Shown in pieces: positions 25,632-34,740 of a stretch of 62,657 nt of DNA; positions within the stretch are counted from its first letter, which is position 1; every line of letters begins with the position of its first letter. A program made the translations under genes and the position numbers. This DNA is from Porphyrobacter sp. SLTP (GTDB taxonomy: Bacteria > Pseudomonadota > Alphaproteobacteria > Sphingomonadales > Sphingomonadaceae): positions 1-62,657 of the forward strand of contig NZ_JAAALE010000017.1 of NCBI RefSeq assembly GCF_009905735.1, written 5' to 3'. The notes under the pieces are model-generated. The model did no database searches. It was not told the origin of the DNA and was given only the letters and a program-made list of their open reading frames with translations.

Positions 25632-28600
25632 TTAGAAGTTGCCCCGCACGATGAAGGAGAAGCGCCGGTCGTTCATGAAGAACGAACGCGGGGCCAGCAC
25701 GCTGGCGTCGCCGGTGTAGGCCTGGGTGGTCTTGGTGACCTCGTCGAGCAGATTCACCCCTTGCACACCGACCCGGATATCCTTCGTCACGTTGAAGAAG
25801 ATCGAGGCATCGAGCTGCCCGGTCGACTCATTGAAGATCGAGTAGAACGGGAAGATTACATCCGCCGGGGTCAGCAGGAAGCGTGAGCGCCAGTTATAGG
25901 CGGCCCGCAAGCTGAACGGCCCCTTCTCGTAGAACACCGTCGCGTTGATGTTGTGCTTCGACAGCTGTTCCAGCGGCAGGTTGCCCGGCGGGATGGTGGA
26001 TTCGTCCACCGGCTCGCCGGTATTGAGGAAGGTGTTCGGCAGGCCGCTGCTCTTGATGTAGGTGTAGTTGGCAGCCACCCCCAAGCCATCGAGCGGTTTG
26101 GGCAGGAAGTCGTAGGTCTGCTGGTAGGCTACCTCGAAGCCCTTGATCTTCCCGTTATCGTCGAAGTTGGCCGGACCACGCACCAGCACATCGCGGGTGA
26201 TCCCATTGCTGGTGACCTGACGGCTGGTAACCTCCTGATAGAAGAAGTCCTTGATGTCCTTGTAGAAGGCATTGAACGTCAACGAGCCGACCGTGTCGAA
26301 ATACCATTCGGCGGTAAGGTCGAACTGCCACGCGGTGGCCGGACGGATGAAGGGATTGCCGGATTGGGCCGTCAGCTCGCCGCTCTGCCCCAGACCGATC
26401 TGGAGGAAGTTGCGAACATAGGAGTTGTCGGGCCGGGTCAGCACCTTCGATCCCGCAAAGCGGAAAATCACATCATCGGTCACACCCAGCTTGAGGTTGA
26501 GGCTGGGCAGCCAGAAGCTGTAATCGACATCGGCCACATCGAACTGCGATCCGCCGCTGCCAGCAAAGGTCTGGAGGTCGGCATAGCCTTGCGGTCCGAG
26601 ATTGCAGACCCCACCCGGCCGCGACGGCACAGTGCCGGGAGGTGCGCCCGGCGGCACCACGGCGGCGCAGCGAACATCGAACGGATCGAGGATGTTGAGC
26701 GCTTGGCCGCTCGGCACCCCGATCGACCCTTGCGAGCGGATCGCGGTGTTGACGTAGCGCAGGCCGACATTGCCCGACAGGCGTAGATCGCCGAACAGGT
26801 TGTCCGTGCCGAATTCGAGCTGCACGTAGGCAGCCGTATCCTGCTGGGCAATCGGCTGAATATCCTCGGGCAGGTACGGCGTTCCGGCGATGGCGTTCTG
26901 ACGGCCCGACAGCGGCACCCAGCTCGGCGAGGCGCCGAGCGCGCGGGCCTGATCCTGCACCGACTGGAAGTCGCCAATCGCGCCTTCGTAATCGCCGATC
27001 AGATCCCCGGCATAGTAGAACGCACCCGGAGGGCCGGGCACCTTGCCGCGGAAGAAGTTCGGGAATTCATAGCGTTCCGATGGGACCTGCGTGCTATCGG
27101 CGAAGTTGACCGGACGGCTGCCCGACCAGGTCTCGCTCAGCATCCCCCAGTTATAGGTGGTGTACCGCACCGTCTGATCGCGGTCCTGATAGCGCGCGCC
27201 CCACTTGGCCTTGCGCAGGAAGGCGTCGTCATCGAACTCGTAGGCGAAGTCCGCCTGGAAGGCATATTGCTTGCCGGTGCTGTCCTCGATGTGATCCATC
27301 GCCGCCCGCCAGAACTGGAAGCGGGGATCGGTGAAGTATTGCTCTTCCGTCGCACCCGCGAGATCGGCGCCCGGCGTCGACCAGACATAGCCGAGGTATT
27401 GCGGTTTGCGCGGGATGATCACCGGCAGATCGCCCGAAATGTCGAGCTCCTGGTCGGCGAAGGACGAACCGAACACGCTGAAGTCGAGGTTCTGCTTGCG
27501 CGAGGTCGCATATTGCGCGTCGATCTCGACCGTGAAGCGATCGGTCAATTCGGTGCGCAGGTTGATCGAGTAGTCTTCGTTGGTGATCCGGTCGTCGACC
27601 TGACGGCGCGCCAGCGACTGCTGAAGCCCGCCAATCGGCACGAAGGGCGATGCGCCCGGATCGCCGCGCCAGCCATTCGATGCGTTGACGATATAGCCCG
27701 ACTGGAACAGCCCGGTGTCGTCATAGATGAAGTCGGTGAACCCGCCGACCGGGCATTGCGCGCGCGGCGTGGGATCACCCGCCGACCCATCGGGGTTGAC
27801 CCGGTTCGGGCCGTCGGCATTCTGCCGGCAGCCGATCGGATAGGTCTGATATTCGGACAGATCGGGCGCGGCCTCGAAAGTGTACTCGCCCCACTTGTTG
27901 GTTGAGGCTGAACGAATGAACTCCGCCGTGATCAGGGTCTTTTCGTCGATCGACTCAAACTGCGCCGAAACCGCGATCCCGTTGCGCTTGCGATCGAATT
28001 CCTGCGTGCGGAACTGGCCGCCCACCGGGGCCACGCGCGACGCGGCGTAATCGGCAAAGCCGTCCGCTCCGGCCACGCCATTCGCGCCGCACAAAGCGCC
28101 TGCGCCCGGCAAGGTGAAATTGTCCGCCGAACTCGGCAGCGGATTGCGACAGACGCGTACGCCGCCCGCATTGGCAGCATTGACCAACTGCCCGTCACGG
28201 GTCTGGTAGTTGGCGACCTGCAAACCATCGGCGCGGCTCTTGATCTCGGAATAGGAGCCGCTGAACAGCAGGCCGAAGCGGCCCTTGTCGGTATCCCAGG
28301 TGTTGCTGATCAGCCCGGAGAGCGTCGGCGTCCATTCCTTGCGGAAATCGCCATAGTTGGCCTCGGCGCTGAAGGCGACCTTGAAGCCGTTGTTGTCGAA
28401 CGGCTTGCGGGTGTTGAGGTTGACCGTACCGGCGAGACCGCCTTCGATGGATTCGGCCGTGGCGTTCTTGCTGATGATGACCGAGCCGAGCAGTTCGGCC
28501 GGCACGTCGGCAAAGTTGAGCGCCTGCCCGCCGACGCCCGAACCAAAGGCGCTGCGGCCGTTGAATTCCGAACGCACGAAGTTCAGGCCGCGCACCACGA

Positions 28601-29006
28601 CGCCCGAACCTTCGACCGAGAAGTGGTCGGGATCGTTCGATCCGGCAAAACGGTTGATGGCGACGCCCGGAACGCGCTGAAGCGCTTCGGTCACCGAACG
28701 ATCGGGCAGCGCGCCAATATCCTGCGCGGTGATCGCATCGACGACGGTGTCGGCGTTCTTCTTGACGTTCTGGGCATTGGCGAGCGAGGCGCGCAGGCCG
28801 CTGACGATGATTTCGTTGACGGGCTCTTCCACCGCAGTCGTGTCTTCGACCTCCGGTTCGGGTTGGGTTTGCTCCTGCGCCCAGACGCCGCTGCCGCTGA
28901 TCGCGCTGCTGACAACCAGTGCCGATGCACCGGCGCGCAATGCGCTTTTGAACCACGAGTCCCTGGCGCCTGCCCCAACGCCATGGCCTTGCACTGCTGT
29001 GCGCAT
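25632..29006 (-). CDS. TonB-dependent receptor (Xanthomonas/Caulobacter-type), xylo-oligosaccharide uptake
   Basis: This is an outer-membrane active transporter, expected to import xylo-oligosaccharides using TonB energy. The ATG at 29006 is taken as start because it follows GGGGAGGGA; the ATG at 29021 is the alternative. It has a long N-terminal export sequence, a TonB-box-like segment (NEIIVSGLRA), a plug domain (DIGALPDRSVTEALQRVPG) typical of the large TonB-Xanth-Caul group, and a barrel ending in aromatic Phe (IVRGNF). At 1124 residues it is in the long class used for oligosaccharides. The substrate is inferred from the operator upstream and the surrounding xylanolytic genes. It is transcribed alone and divergently from the halogenase-like operon. 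Confidence 0.9.
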   Translation of the reverse strand: MRTAVQGHGVGAGARDSWFKSALRAGASALVVSSAISGSGVWAQEQTQPEPEVEDTTAVEEPVNEIIVSGLRASLANAQNVKKNADTVVDAITAQDIGALPDRSVTEALQRVPGVAINRFAGSNDPDHFSVEGSGVVVRGLNFVRSEFNGRSAFGSGVGGQALNFADVPAELLGSVIISKNATAESIEGGLAGTVNLNTRKPFDNNGFKVAFSAEANYGDFRKEWTPTLSGLISNTWDTDKGRFGLLFSGSYSEIKSRADGLQVANYQTRDGQLVNAANAGGVRVCRNPLPSSADNFTLPGAGALCGANGVAGADGFADYAASRVAPVGGQFRTQEFDRKRNGIAVSAQFESIDEKTLITAEFIRSASTNKWGEYTFEAAPDLSEYQTYPIGCRQNADGPNRVNPDGSAGDPTPRAQCPVGGFTDFIYDDTGLFQSGYIVNASNGWRGDPGASPFVPIGGLQQSLARRQVDDRITNEDYSINLRTELTDRFTVEIDAQYATSRKQNLDFSVFGSSFADQELDISGDLPVIIPRKPQYLGYVWSTPGADLAGATEEQYFTDPRFQFWRAAMDHIEDSTGKQYAFQADFAYEFDDDAFLRKAKWGARYQDRDQTVRYTTYNWGMLSETWSGSRPVNFADSTQVPSERYEFPNFFRGKVPGPPGAFYYAGDLIGDYEGAIGDFQSVQDQARALGASPSWVPLSGRQNAIAGTPYLPEDIQPIAQQDTAAYVQLEFGTDNLFGDLRLSGNVGLRYVNTAIRSQGSIGVPSGQALNILDPFDVRCAAVVPPGAPPGTVPSRPGGVCNLGPQGYADLQTFAGSGGSQFDVADVDYSFWLPSLNLKLGVTDDVIFRFAGSKVLTRPDNSYVRNFLQIGLGQSGELTAQSGNPFIRPATAWQFDLTAEWYFDTVGSLTFNAFYKDIKDFFYQEVTSRQVTSNGITRDVLVRGPANFDDNGKIKGFEVAYQQTYDFLPKPLDGLGVAANYTYIKSSGLPNTFLNTGEPVDESTIPPGNLPLEQLSKHNINATVFYEKGPFSLRAAYNWRSRFLLTPADVIFPFYSIFNESTGQLDASIFFNVTKDIRVGVQGVNLLDEVTKTTQAYTGDASVLAPRSFFMNDRRFSFIVRGNF

Positions 29007-29020
29007 AAGATCCCTCCCCA

Positions 29021-29034
29021 TGTTAGCGCTATCA
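29021..29034. promoter_or_regulatory. XylR-type operator upstream of the TonB receptor
   Basis: TGTTAGCGCTATCA contains the TAGCGCTA core and lies 15 bases before the receptor start. The divergent halogenase operon begins 140 bases away, so it may or may not be under the same control. Confidence 0.82.
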
Positions 29035-29173
29035 TTTATTGCTAGATAGCTTGCCCTCTTGTGGGACGATGGCTTATCGCTGTGTGGGGCGCTTGACAAT
29101 AGGTCTTCGTAGATTTGCAGGGGAACTGTGGCAATTTGCCAACAATCTCCCGGCACGGTAGGGTTGGGATAGG

Positions 29174-30745
29174 ATGGCTGGGATGAATGGTATCGGTAAC
29201 GCGAACCGCCTTGCACGGGTTGTAATCGTCGGTGGCGGCACCGCCGGATGGATGGCGGCTGCCGCGCTTGTGCGGTTCTTCAATGATGGGCAGCGCACCG
29301 TCACCCTGATCGAATCCGACGCGATCGGCACGGTCGGCGTGGGTGAAGCCACCATCCCGCCGATTCGCAGCTTCAACGCGATGCTCGACATTCCCGAAGC
29401 GGAATTTCTGCGCGAGACTCGCGGCACCTGCAAACTGGGGATTGAGTTCGTCAATTGGGGCCAGGTCGGCGATCGCTACTTCCACCCCTTCGGCACCTAC
29501 GGTCAGGACCTCCACGGCATCGCCTTCCACCAATTGTTCCTGCGTGAGCGCGCCCGCAGCATGGGTGCAGGTGATATCGGCGACTATTCGATGAGCACGG
29601 CCGCGGCACGCATGGGCCGCTTTGCCCGCCCGGCCGCGGGGGCACAGTCGCTGGTGAACCAGATCGCCTATGCCTACCACTTCGATGCCGGTCTTTATGC
29701 GGCCTTCCTGCGCCGTCTGGCGACGCGTCAGGGCGTGACCCGGATCGAGGGCCAGATCACCAGCGTCTCGCGCAATGGCGAAAGCGGCGATGTGGATAGT
29801 GTCACGCTGGACAGCGGCGTCACCGTTGCGGGCGATCTGTTTATCGATTGCTCGGGCTTCAGGGGCCTGCTGATCGAGGACGCGCTTGAAACAGGTTACG
29901 AGGATTGGAGCCGCTGGTTGCCGATGGACCGCGCGCTGGCCGTGCCCAGCCGCAGTCCCGGCCCGCCCGATCCCTTCACCCGCTCCACCGCACATGCTGC
30001 GGGATGGCAATGGCGCATCCCGCTCCAGCACCGTACCGGCAATGGCCATGTCTTTTCCAGCGCCTTCATGAGCGAAGAGCGCGCGCGCGACATCCTGCTT
30101 GCCAACCTTGAAACCGAGCCGCTGGGCGAACCGCGGGCCTTGCGCTTCCTCACCGGGATGCGGCGCAAGGCGTGGAACCACAATGTCGTCGCCATCGGGC
30201 TGTCGTCGGGCTTTATCGAGCCGCTCGAATCGACCAGTATCCACCTCATCCAGAACGGGATCGCCCGCCTGTTCGCGCTGTTTCCCGACAATCCGATCCG
30301 CCCGATTGAGCGCGACGAATATAATCGCGGGATGCGCGAATTGTTCGAGGATGTGCGCGACTTCATCATCCTTCACTACAAGGCGACACAGCGGGAGGAT
30401 TCGGAGTTCTGGCGCTATGTCCGCCACATGAGCGTGCCCGACAGCCTCGCCCGCAAGATGGCGCTGTGGCAGCATCGCGGGCGGGTGTTCCGCGAAAATG
30501 CCGAGCTGTTCACCGCGCCGAGCTGGATTGCGGTGATGCTGGGGCAGAACATCTGGCCCGACATGCATGATCCGATCGCCGACACGCTGGACGAAGACAA
30601 GGTCGCCGCCGCGATGGCGCAGATGCGCGAGGCTTATCACGACATCGCCGGCAAGCTGCCGGTGCATGAGGCCTTCCTGCGCCAATCGGGCAGCTGGAAC
30701 GAAGCCGCCGCACCGATTGCGCCTGCGCAAGCGGTGAACGCGTGA
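29174..30745 (+). CDS. Flavin-dependent halogenase-like protein 1
   Basis: This is a member of the tryptophan-halogenase family, FADH2-dependent enzymes that halogenate indoles via HOX. It has the FAD motif VIVGGGTAGW near the N terminus, the catalytic Lys (K87, in TCKLGIEFVNW), the family signature WxWxIP as GWQWRIPLQHR, and EPLESTSIHL with the active-site Glu and Ser. All key residues are present, so an active enzyme is possible. Similar genes beside TonB receptors are known in Caulobacterales and Xanthomonas, including the indole halogenase BrvH. Their natural role in sugar loci is unknown. Start at 29174 or 29183. The next gene overlaps its stop by 4 bases (GTGA). Confidence 0.88.
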   Translation: MAGMNGIGNANRLARVVIVGGGTAGWMAAAALVRFFNDGQRTVTLIESDAIGTVGVGEATIPPIRSFNAMLDIPEAEFLRETRGTCKLGIEFVNWGQVGDRYFHPFGTYGQDLHGIAFHQLFLRERARSMGAGDIGDYSMSTAAARMGRFARPAAGAQSLVNQIAYAYHFDAGLYAAFLRRLATRQGVTRIEGQITSVSRNGESGDVDSVTLDSGVTVAGDLFIDCSGFRGLLIEDALETGYEDWSRWLPMDRALAVPSRSPGPPDPFTRSTAHAAGWQWRIPLQHRTGNGHVFSSAFMSEERARDILLANLETEPLGEPRALRFLTGMRRKAWNHNVVAIGLSSGFIEPLESTSIHLIQNGIARLFALFPDNPIRPIERDEYNRGMRELFEDVRDFIILHYKATQREDSEFWRYVRHMSVPDSLARKMALWQHRGRVFRENAELFTAPSWIAVMLGQNIWPDMHDPIADTLDEDKVAAAMAQMREAYHDIAGKLPVHEAFLRQSGSWNEAAAPIAPAQAVNA

Positions 30746-32280
30746 GCGTGCCGCAGCCCGTCACGAAGATCGTGGTGGTCGGCGGCGGCACCGCCGGGTG
30801 GATGACGGCTGCGGCCCTCGTCCGGGTGCTCGGGCAAATGCCGGGCCTGTCGGTCACGCTCGTCGAAAGCGAAGCGATCGGCACGGTTGGCGTGGGTGAG
30901 GCGACCATCCCGCAGATCATCGGCTTCAACCGCCTGCTCGGCCTCGATGAAATGCAGTTCATGCGCGAAACCCGCGCGACCTACAAACTCGGGATCGAGT
31001 TCGTTGACTGGCTCAGGCCGGGGCATTCCTACGTGCACCCCTTCGGCAGCTTCGGGATCGACATGCTCGGAATCGAATTCCAGCATTTCTGGCTGCGCGG
31101 ACAGCAGGTGGGCGATACCTCGCGGATCGACGATTATTCGGTGGCTGCGGTGGCGGGCAAATCGGGCCGGTTCGGCTGGCCCCGGCCCGACAACCCCAAA
31201 TCGCCGATGTCGAAACTGTCCTACGCCTTCCAGTTCGACGCGGGCCGCTACGCCCGCTTCCTGCGCGGCTATGCCGAGAACGCGGGCGCGGTGCGGGTCG
31301 AAGGGCGGATCACCGGCGTACAGCAGGATGGCGAGACGGGCTTCGTCACGGCCGTCACCTTGGATGACGGGCGCGACATTGCGGGCGAGCTGTTCATCGA
31401 CTGCTCGGGCTTCCGTTCGCTGCTGCTGGGACAGGCGCTGGACGTGCCTTTCATCGACTGGACCAAATGGCTGCCGTGCGACAGTGCGGTTGCGGTGCCT
31501 TGCGAACTGGGCGGGCGCAATGAACCGCTGACTCGCTCCACCGCGCGCACCGCCGGATGGCAGTGGCGCATTCCGCTCCAGCACCGGATCGGCAATGGCC
31601 ATGTGTTCTCCTCGGCCCACATTGACCGCACTGCGGCGACCGATCTGTTGCTGGCGAACCTCGATGGCAAACCGCTCGCCGATCCCAACCAGATCGCCTT
31701 TGCCGCCGGGCACCGCGCCCGGGCCTGGGAGAAGAACGTGGTCGCTCTGGGGCTGGCGGCGGGCTTTCTCGAACCGCTCGAATCGACGTCGATCCATCTG
31801 GTGCAATCGGGCATCGCGCGGTTGCTGGCGCTGTTTCCCGATACCGGCTTCTCGGCGGTCGAGATTGACCGCTTCAACTTCGAGACCACGCGCGAATATC
31901 GCAATATCCGGGATTTTCTGGTGCTGCACTACCGCGCCAGTGAGCGGGATGATTCGGAATTCTGGCGTTACTGCCGCAACTTGCCGCCTCCCGATGGCCT
32001 TGCCGAAAAGCTCGAAATATTCCGCTCCTCGGGCCGGATCATCCGTGAGAACAACGAGCTGTTCACCGAAGACAGCTGGCTGTCGGTGATGCTTAGCCAG
32101 GGGGTGACCCCGCAGTCCTATCACCCGGCAGCGTGGATGCTGGACGAGGCCGAAACCCGCACCCGGCTGGCGCATATCCGCGACGTGATCCGCCAGACAG
32201 TCGATCAGCTACCAACGCAGGATGAATTCCTGCACCAGAACGGCGGCGCGATCCCGCGCTCGGAATATCTCACAGCGTGA
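30742..32280 (+). CDS. Flavin-dependent halogenase-like protein 2
   Basis: This is a second family member, clearly paralogous to the preceding gene. It has VVVGGGTAGW at the N terminus, K82 in TYKLGIEFVDW, GWQWRIPLQHRIGNGH, and EPLESTSIHLVQSG. All halogenase hallmark residues are conserved. The GTG start overlaps the upstream stop, and the cupin gene starts within its own stop codon, so the three proteins are probably made in fixed proportion. No flavin reductase gene is seen nearby; reduced FAD would have to come from elsewhere. Confidence 0.88.
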   Translation: MSVPQPVTKIVVVGGGTAGWMTAAALVRVLGQMPGLSVTLVESEAIGTVGVGEATIPQIIGFNRLLGLDEMQFMRETRATYKLGIEFVDWLRPGHSYVHPFGSFGIDMLGIEFQHFWLRGQQVGDTSRIDDYSVAAVAGKSGRFGWPRPDNPKSPMSKLSYAFQFDAGRYARFLRGYAENAGAVRVEGRITGVQQDGETGFVTAVTLDDGRDIAGELFIDCSGFRSLLLGQALDVPFIDWTKWLPCDSAVAVPCELGGRNEPLTRSTARTAGWQWRIPLQHRIGNGHVFSSAHIDRTAATDLLLANLDGKPLADPNQIAFAAGHRARAWEKNVVALGLAAGFLEPLESTSIHLVQSGIARLLALFPDTGFSAVEIDRFNFETTREYRNIRDFLVLHYRASERDDSEFWRYCRNLPPPDGLAEKLEIFRSSGRIIRENNELFTEDSWLSVMLSQGVTPQSYHPAAWMLDEAETRTRLAHIRDVIRQTVDQLPTQDEFLHQNGGAIPRSEYLTA

Positions 32281-33287
32281 GTAATCTTCCCCTCCCCGTC
32301 CCGATGGCCGAGCTTTCAGGGCCGATTGGCGACGATCAGTTCGTAGCTCTGCGCGCGGCCATTCGTCCGGCGGTGCTGCGCGGGCAGGTGGCCGATTGGC
32401 CCGTGGTTGCCGCTGCGCGAGCGGGGGATGCGGCGATTGTCGCCTACCTCTCGCGCGAGCCGACCACCCGGCCCGTCGGCGCGATCGCTGCTGCGCCGTC
32501 AGAAAAAGGTCGGTTCTTCTACACCCCCGATCTCACGCGCCTCAATTTCGTGCGCGGCAGCGGCCGGCTGGAAACCTTTCTGGACGATCTGCTGAGCGCG
32601 GCCACCATGCCCGATCCGCCCGCGATGGCGGTGCAATCCGAAGAGATCGCAAGCCTGCTCCCCGCCTTCGCGCGCGAGAACCGGTTGGCGCTGCTGCCCG
32701 AGGTGACCGCGCGCATCTGGATTGGCAACCGCATCCGCGTTGGCGTGCATTACGATGCCAAGGAGAATGTCGCCTGCTGCGTGGCCGGACGACGGCGCTT
32801 CACGCTCTACCCGCCCGATCAGATCGGGGGGCTCTATCCCGGTCCGTTCGAGCTGACCCCGGCGGGCATCCCCGTCAGCATGGTCGATCCCTTTGCACCC
32901 GATCTGGAGCGCTTTCCGCGCTTCGCCGAAGCCGCGCGCCATGCCGAGGTTGCGACGCTGGAGCCGGGGGATGCGATCTATATTCCCTATGGCTGGTGGC
33001 ACGGGGTGGAATCGCTCGATCCGGTCAGCATTCTCGTGAATTACTGGTGGACGCCGGGCCAGCCGGACGGGATCGGCAGCCCTTACGAAGGGCTGCTCCA
33101 TGCGCTGCTCGCGTTCCGGCACCTGCCGGATGATCAGCGGGCGGTATGGCGCGAGATGCTGGAATACTACATTTTCGGCGACGATCCCTCGGCGCATCTG
33201 CCCGATCACGCCAAGGGCATCCTCGGCCCGCCCTCACCCGAACGCTTCGCGCAGATGCGCAGCGCTATCCGGCAGGCGCTCGGTTAG
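32277..33287 (+). CDS. Cupin-like (JmjC/FIH-type) Fe(II)/2-oxoglutarate dioxygenase homologue
   Basis: This is a cupin_8/JmjC-type protein of 336 residues. The iron-binding triad is visible as H158 and D160 (VGVHYDAKENVAC) and H242 (GWWHGVES), as in protein hydroxylases of the FIH group. The N-terminal part lacks obvious motifs. There is no signal peptide. The GTG start overlaps the halogenase-2 stop. Cupins of this type repeatedly accompany halogenase-like genes in TonB-receptor loci of sphingomonads and Caulobacterales (recalled, not searched), which suggests joint action on an unknown substrate. The last 23 bases overlap the tail of the opposing gene. Confidence 0.83.
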   Translation: MSNLPLPVPMAELSGPIGDDQFVALRAAIRPAVLRGQVADWPVVAAARAGDAAIVAYLSREPTTRPVGAIAAAPSEKGRFFYTPDLTRLNFVRGSGRLETFLDDLLSAATMPDPPAMAVQSEEIASLLPAFARENRLALLPEVTARIWIGNRIRVGVHYDAKENVACCVAGRRRFTLYPPDQIGGLYPGPFELTPAGIPVSMVDPFAPDLERFPRFAEAARHAEVATLEPGDAIYIPYGWWHGVESLDPVSILVNYWWTPGQPDGIGSPYEGLLHALLAFRHLPDDQRAVWREMLEYYIFGDDPSAHLPDHAKGILGPPSPERFAQMRSAIRQALG

Positions 33288-34740
33288 CGCCAAGCGTCCG
33301 CGCGAGCCACTGATCATAGGGCGGCGCAAAGGCCAGCGCGGCGCGGGCATCGGCCTCGAACGCGGCGCGCGCGCGAGCCTCTGCGGCAGCATCGGCATGG
33401 CGCGCGGCGGGCGGCAGGCCCGGCGTCCAGCCCAGCGCCACCAGCAGCGCATATTGTTCCTGCCCCAGCAAAGGCAATTCCTCGCGGAACGGAATGCGCC
33501 CGCGCCGCACGAACTGGTCGATCACCGCGCCTACCCGGCCCGGCAGCACCCGTGCGCCAAACACACGCTGCGCTTCGATCCCTGCGAAATGCAGCGCCAG
33601 CACCTCGTGCACGCCCTCCATCATCAGGCCCGAGCGGCGGTTGTACTCCGCGCGCTCCAGCGGCGAGATGGCGCGGCCCGGCAGCATTTCCAGCAGCAGA
33701 TCAAGCTGGCGGTGGGCGAGATCCAGATGGAGCGGCCCCAGCGGTTCGAACCGTGCGGCAGCATCGCCCAAGGCGACGACATTGCCGATCCACGGTTCCG
33801 CCGCCCGTCCCGGCGTGAGCGCAATCGCCGCCCGCGCCGGAACGCCGAGCAATGCTTCGGCTTCAGCCCGCGCAAGTGGCCCCGCCGTGCCAAGCACGCG
33901 GTGCAACCCGTCCCGCCCGGCCACCTCGGTGACCCAGCCTGCTGGGATCAGCGTGATGCGGTCCTCCAGCGCGATCACCGGCGCGGCGGGCTCGGCAAGA
34001 TACACATGGCGCGTGGGCAGGCTCGCCGACCAGTCGGTGAAGGCGAAGCGCGGATGAGCGGCGAGCAGGCTGGCTTGCGGCCCGGTGCAATCGATGAACA
34101 GATCGGCCTCGATCAAGCCCTGTCCGGCCAGACCGGCAGCGCGGATGGCATCGCCCTCGCCCGGCTCGACCCGGTCGATTACCCCTTCGGCATAGCGCAC
34201 GCCTGCCGCTTCGGCCTGCTGAATGAGAAGCGCGCGATAGGCCGCCGGGTGCCAGCGCAGCGCGTAGTCGACCGCGGCCAGAGGCGTCGGCTCGCCCGGC
34301 GGCGGCGGGGCAAAGCGGCCCGCTTCGGCCAGCACCTGCGCCACGCTCCCCGTTGGCGGCGCGCCTGCGCCCAGCGGGCGCACCTGCCCCCAGTCCCGCG
34401 CGAACGCGGTCTTGAGCGCCGGGTCAAGCGCTTCGCCATAGGCGAGCACGCCCTGCTGCTCGCCTCCACCCCATCCGGCATAGCGGGTCACCAGCCGGTA
34501 GGATCCGCCCGCCTTGGTGATGATATCGGCCTCGGCAATGCCCAGCCGGTCATGCAGCTTGTTGGTGAAAGGCATGGCGCTGGGCGACCAGTCGGCAAAG
34601 GCGGCTGGCCCCGGCTGGCTGCCGATCACGATCACCTCGCATTCCGGCAGACTGCGGCGCAAGGCCAGTGCGGCAAGCACGCCCACTTGCCCGCCGCCCG
34701 CCACGACCACGCGGCGCAAAGGCTCGCGCGGGGTGCTCAC
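33265..34740 (-). CDS. Degenerate halogenase-family flavoprotein (signature residues lost)
   Basis: This 491-residue protein has the overall layout of the halogenase family but not its chemistry residues. The FAD motif is altered to VVAGGGQVGV. The position of the catalytic Lys is Arg (R82 in SYRLVTRYAGW). The WxWxIP signature is replaced by GWVTEVAG. The EPLESTS block has become FEPLGPLHL, keeping the Glu but losing the Ser/Thr run. IDCTGPQASLL and NVVALGDAA show that the flavin fold is retained. It is translationally coupled (4-base overlap) to the intact halogenase-like gene upstream, so it may be a partner subunit or have a changed reaction. The frame is intact, so it is not a pseudogene. 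Confidence 0.8.
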   Translation of the reverse strand: MSTPREPLRRVVVAGGGQVGVLAALALRRSLPECEVIVIGSQPGPAAFADWSPSAMPFTNKLHDRLGIAEADIITKAGGSYRLVTRYAGWGGGEQQGVLAYGEALDPALKTAFARDWGQVRPLGAGAPPTGSVAQVLAEAGRFAPPPPGEPTPLAAVDYALRWHPAAYRALLIQQAEAAGVRYAEGVIDRVEPGEGDAIRAAGLAGQGLIEADLFIDCTGPQASLLAAHPRFAFTDWSASLPTRHVYLAEPAAPVIALEDRITLIPAGWVTEVAGRDGLHRVLGTAGPLARAEAEALLGVPARAAIALTPGRAAEPWIGNVVALGDAAARFEPLGPLHLDLAHRQLDLLLEMLPGRAISPLERAEYNRRSGLMMEGVHEVLALHFAGIEAQRVFGARVLPGRVGAVIDQFVRRGRIPFREELPLLGQEQYALLVALGWTPGLPPAARHADAAAEARARAAFEADARAALAFAPPYDQWLARTLGANRAPAG

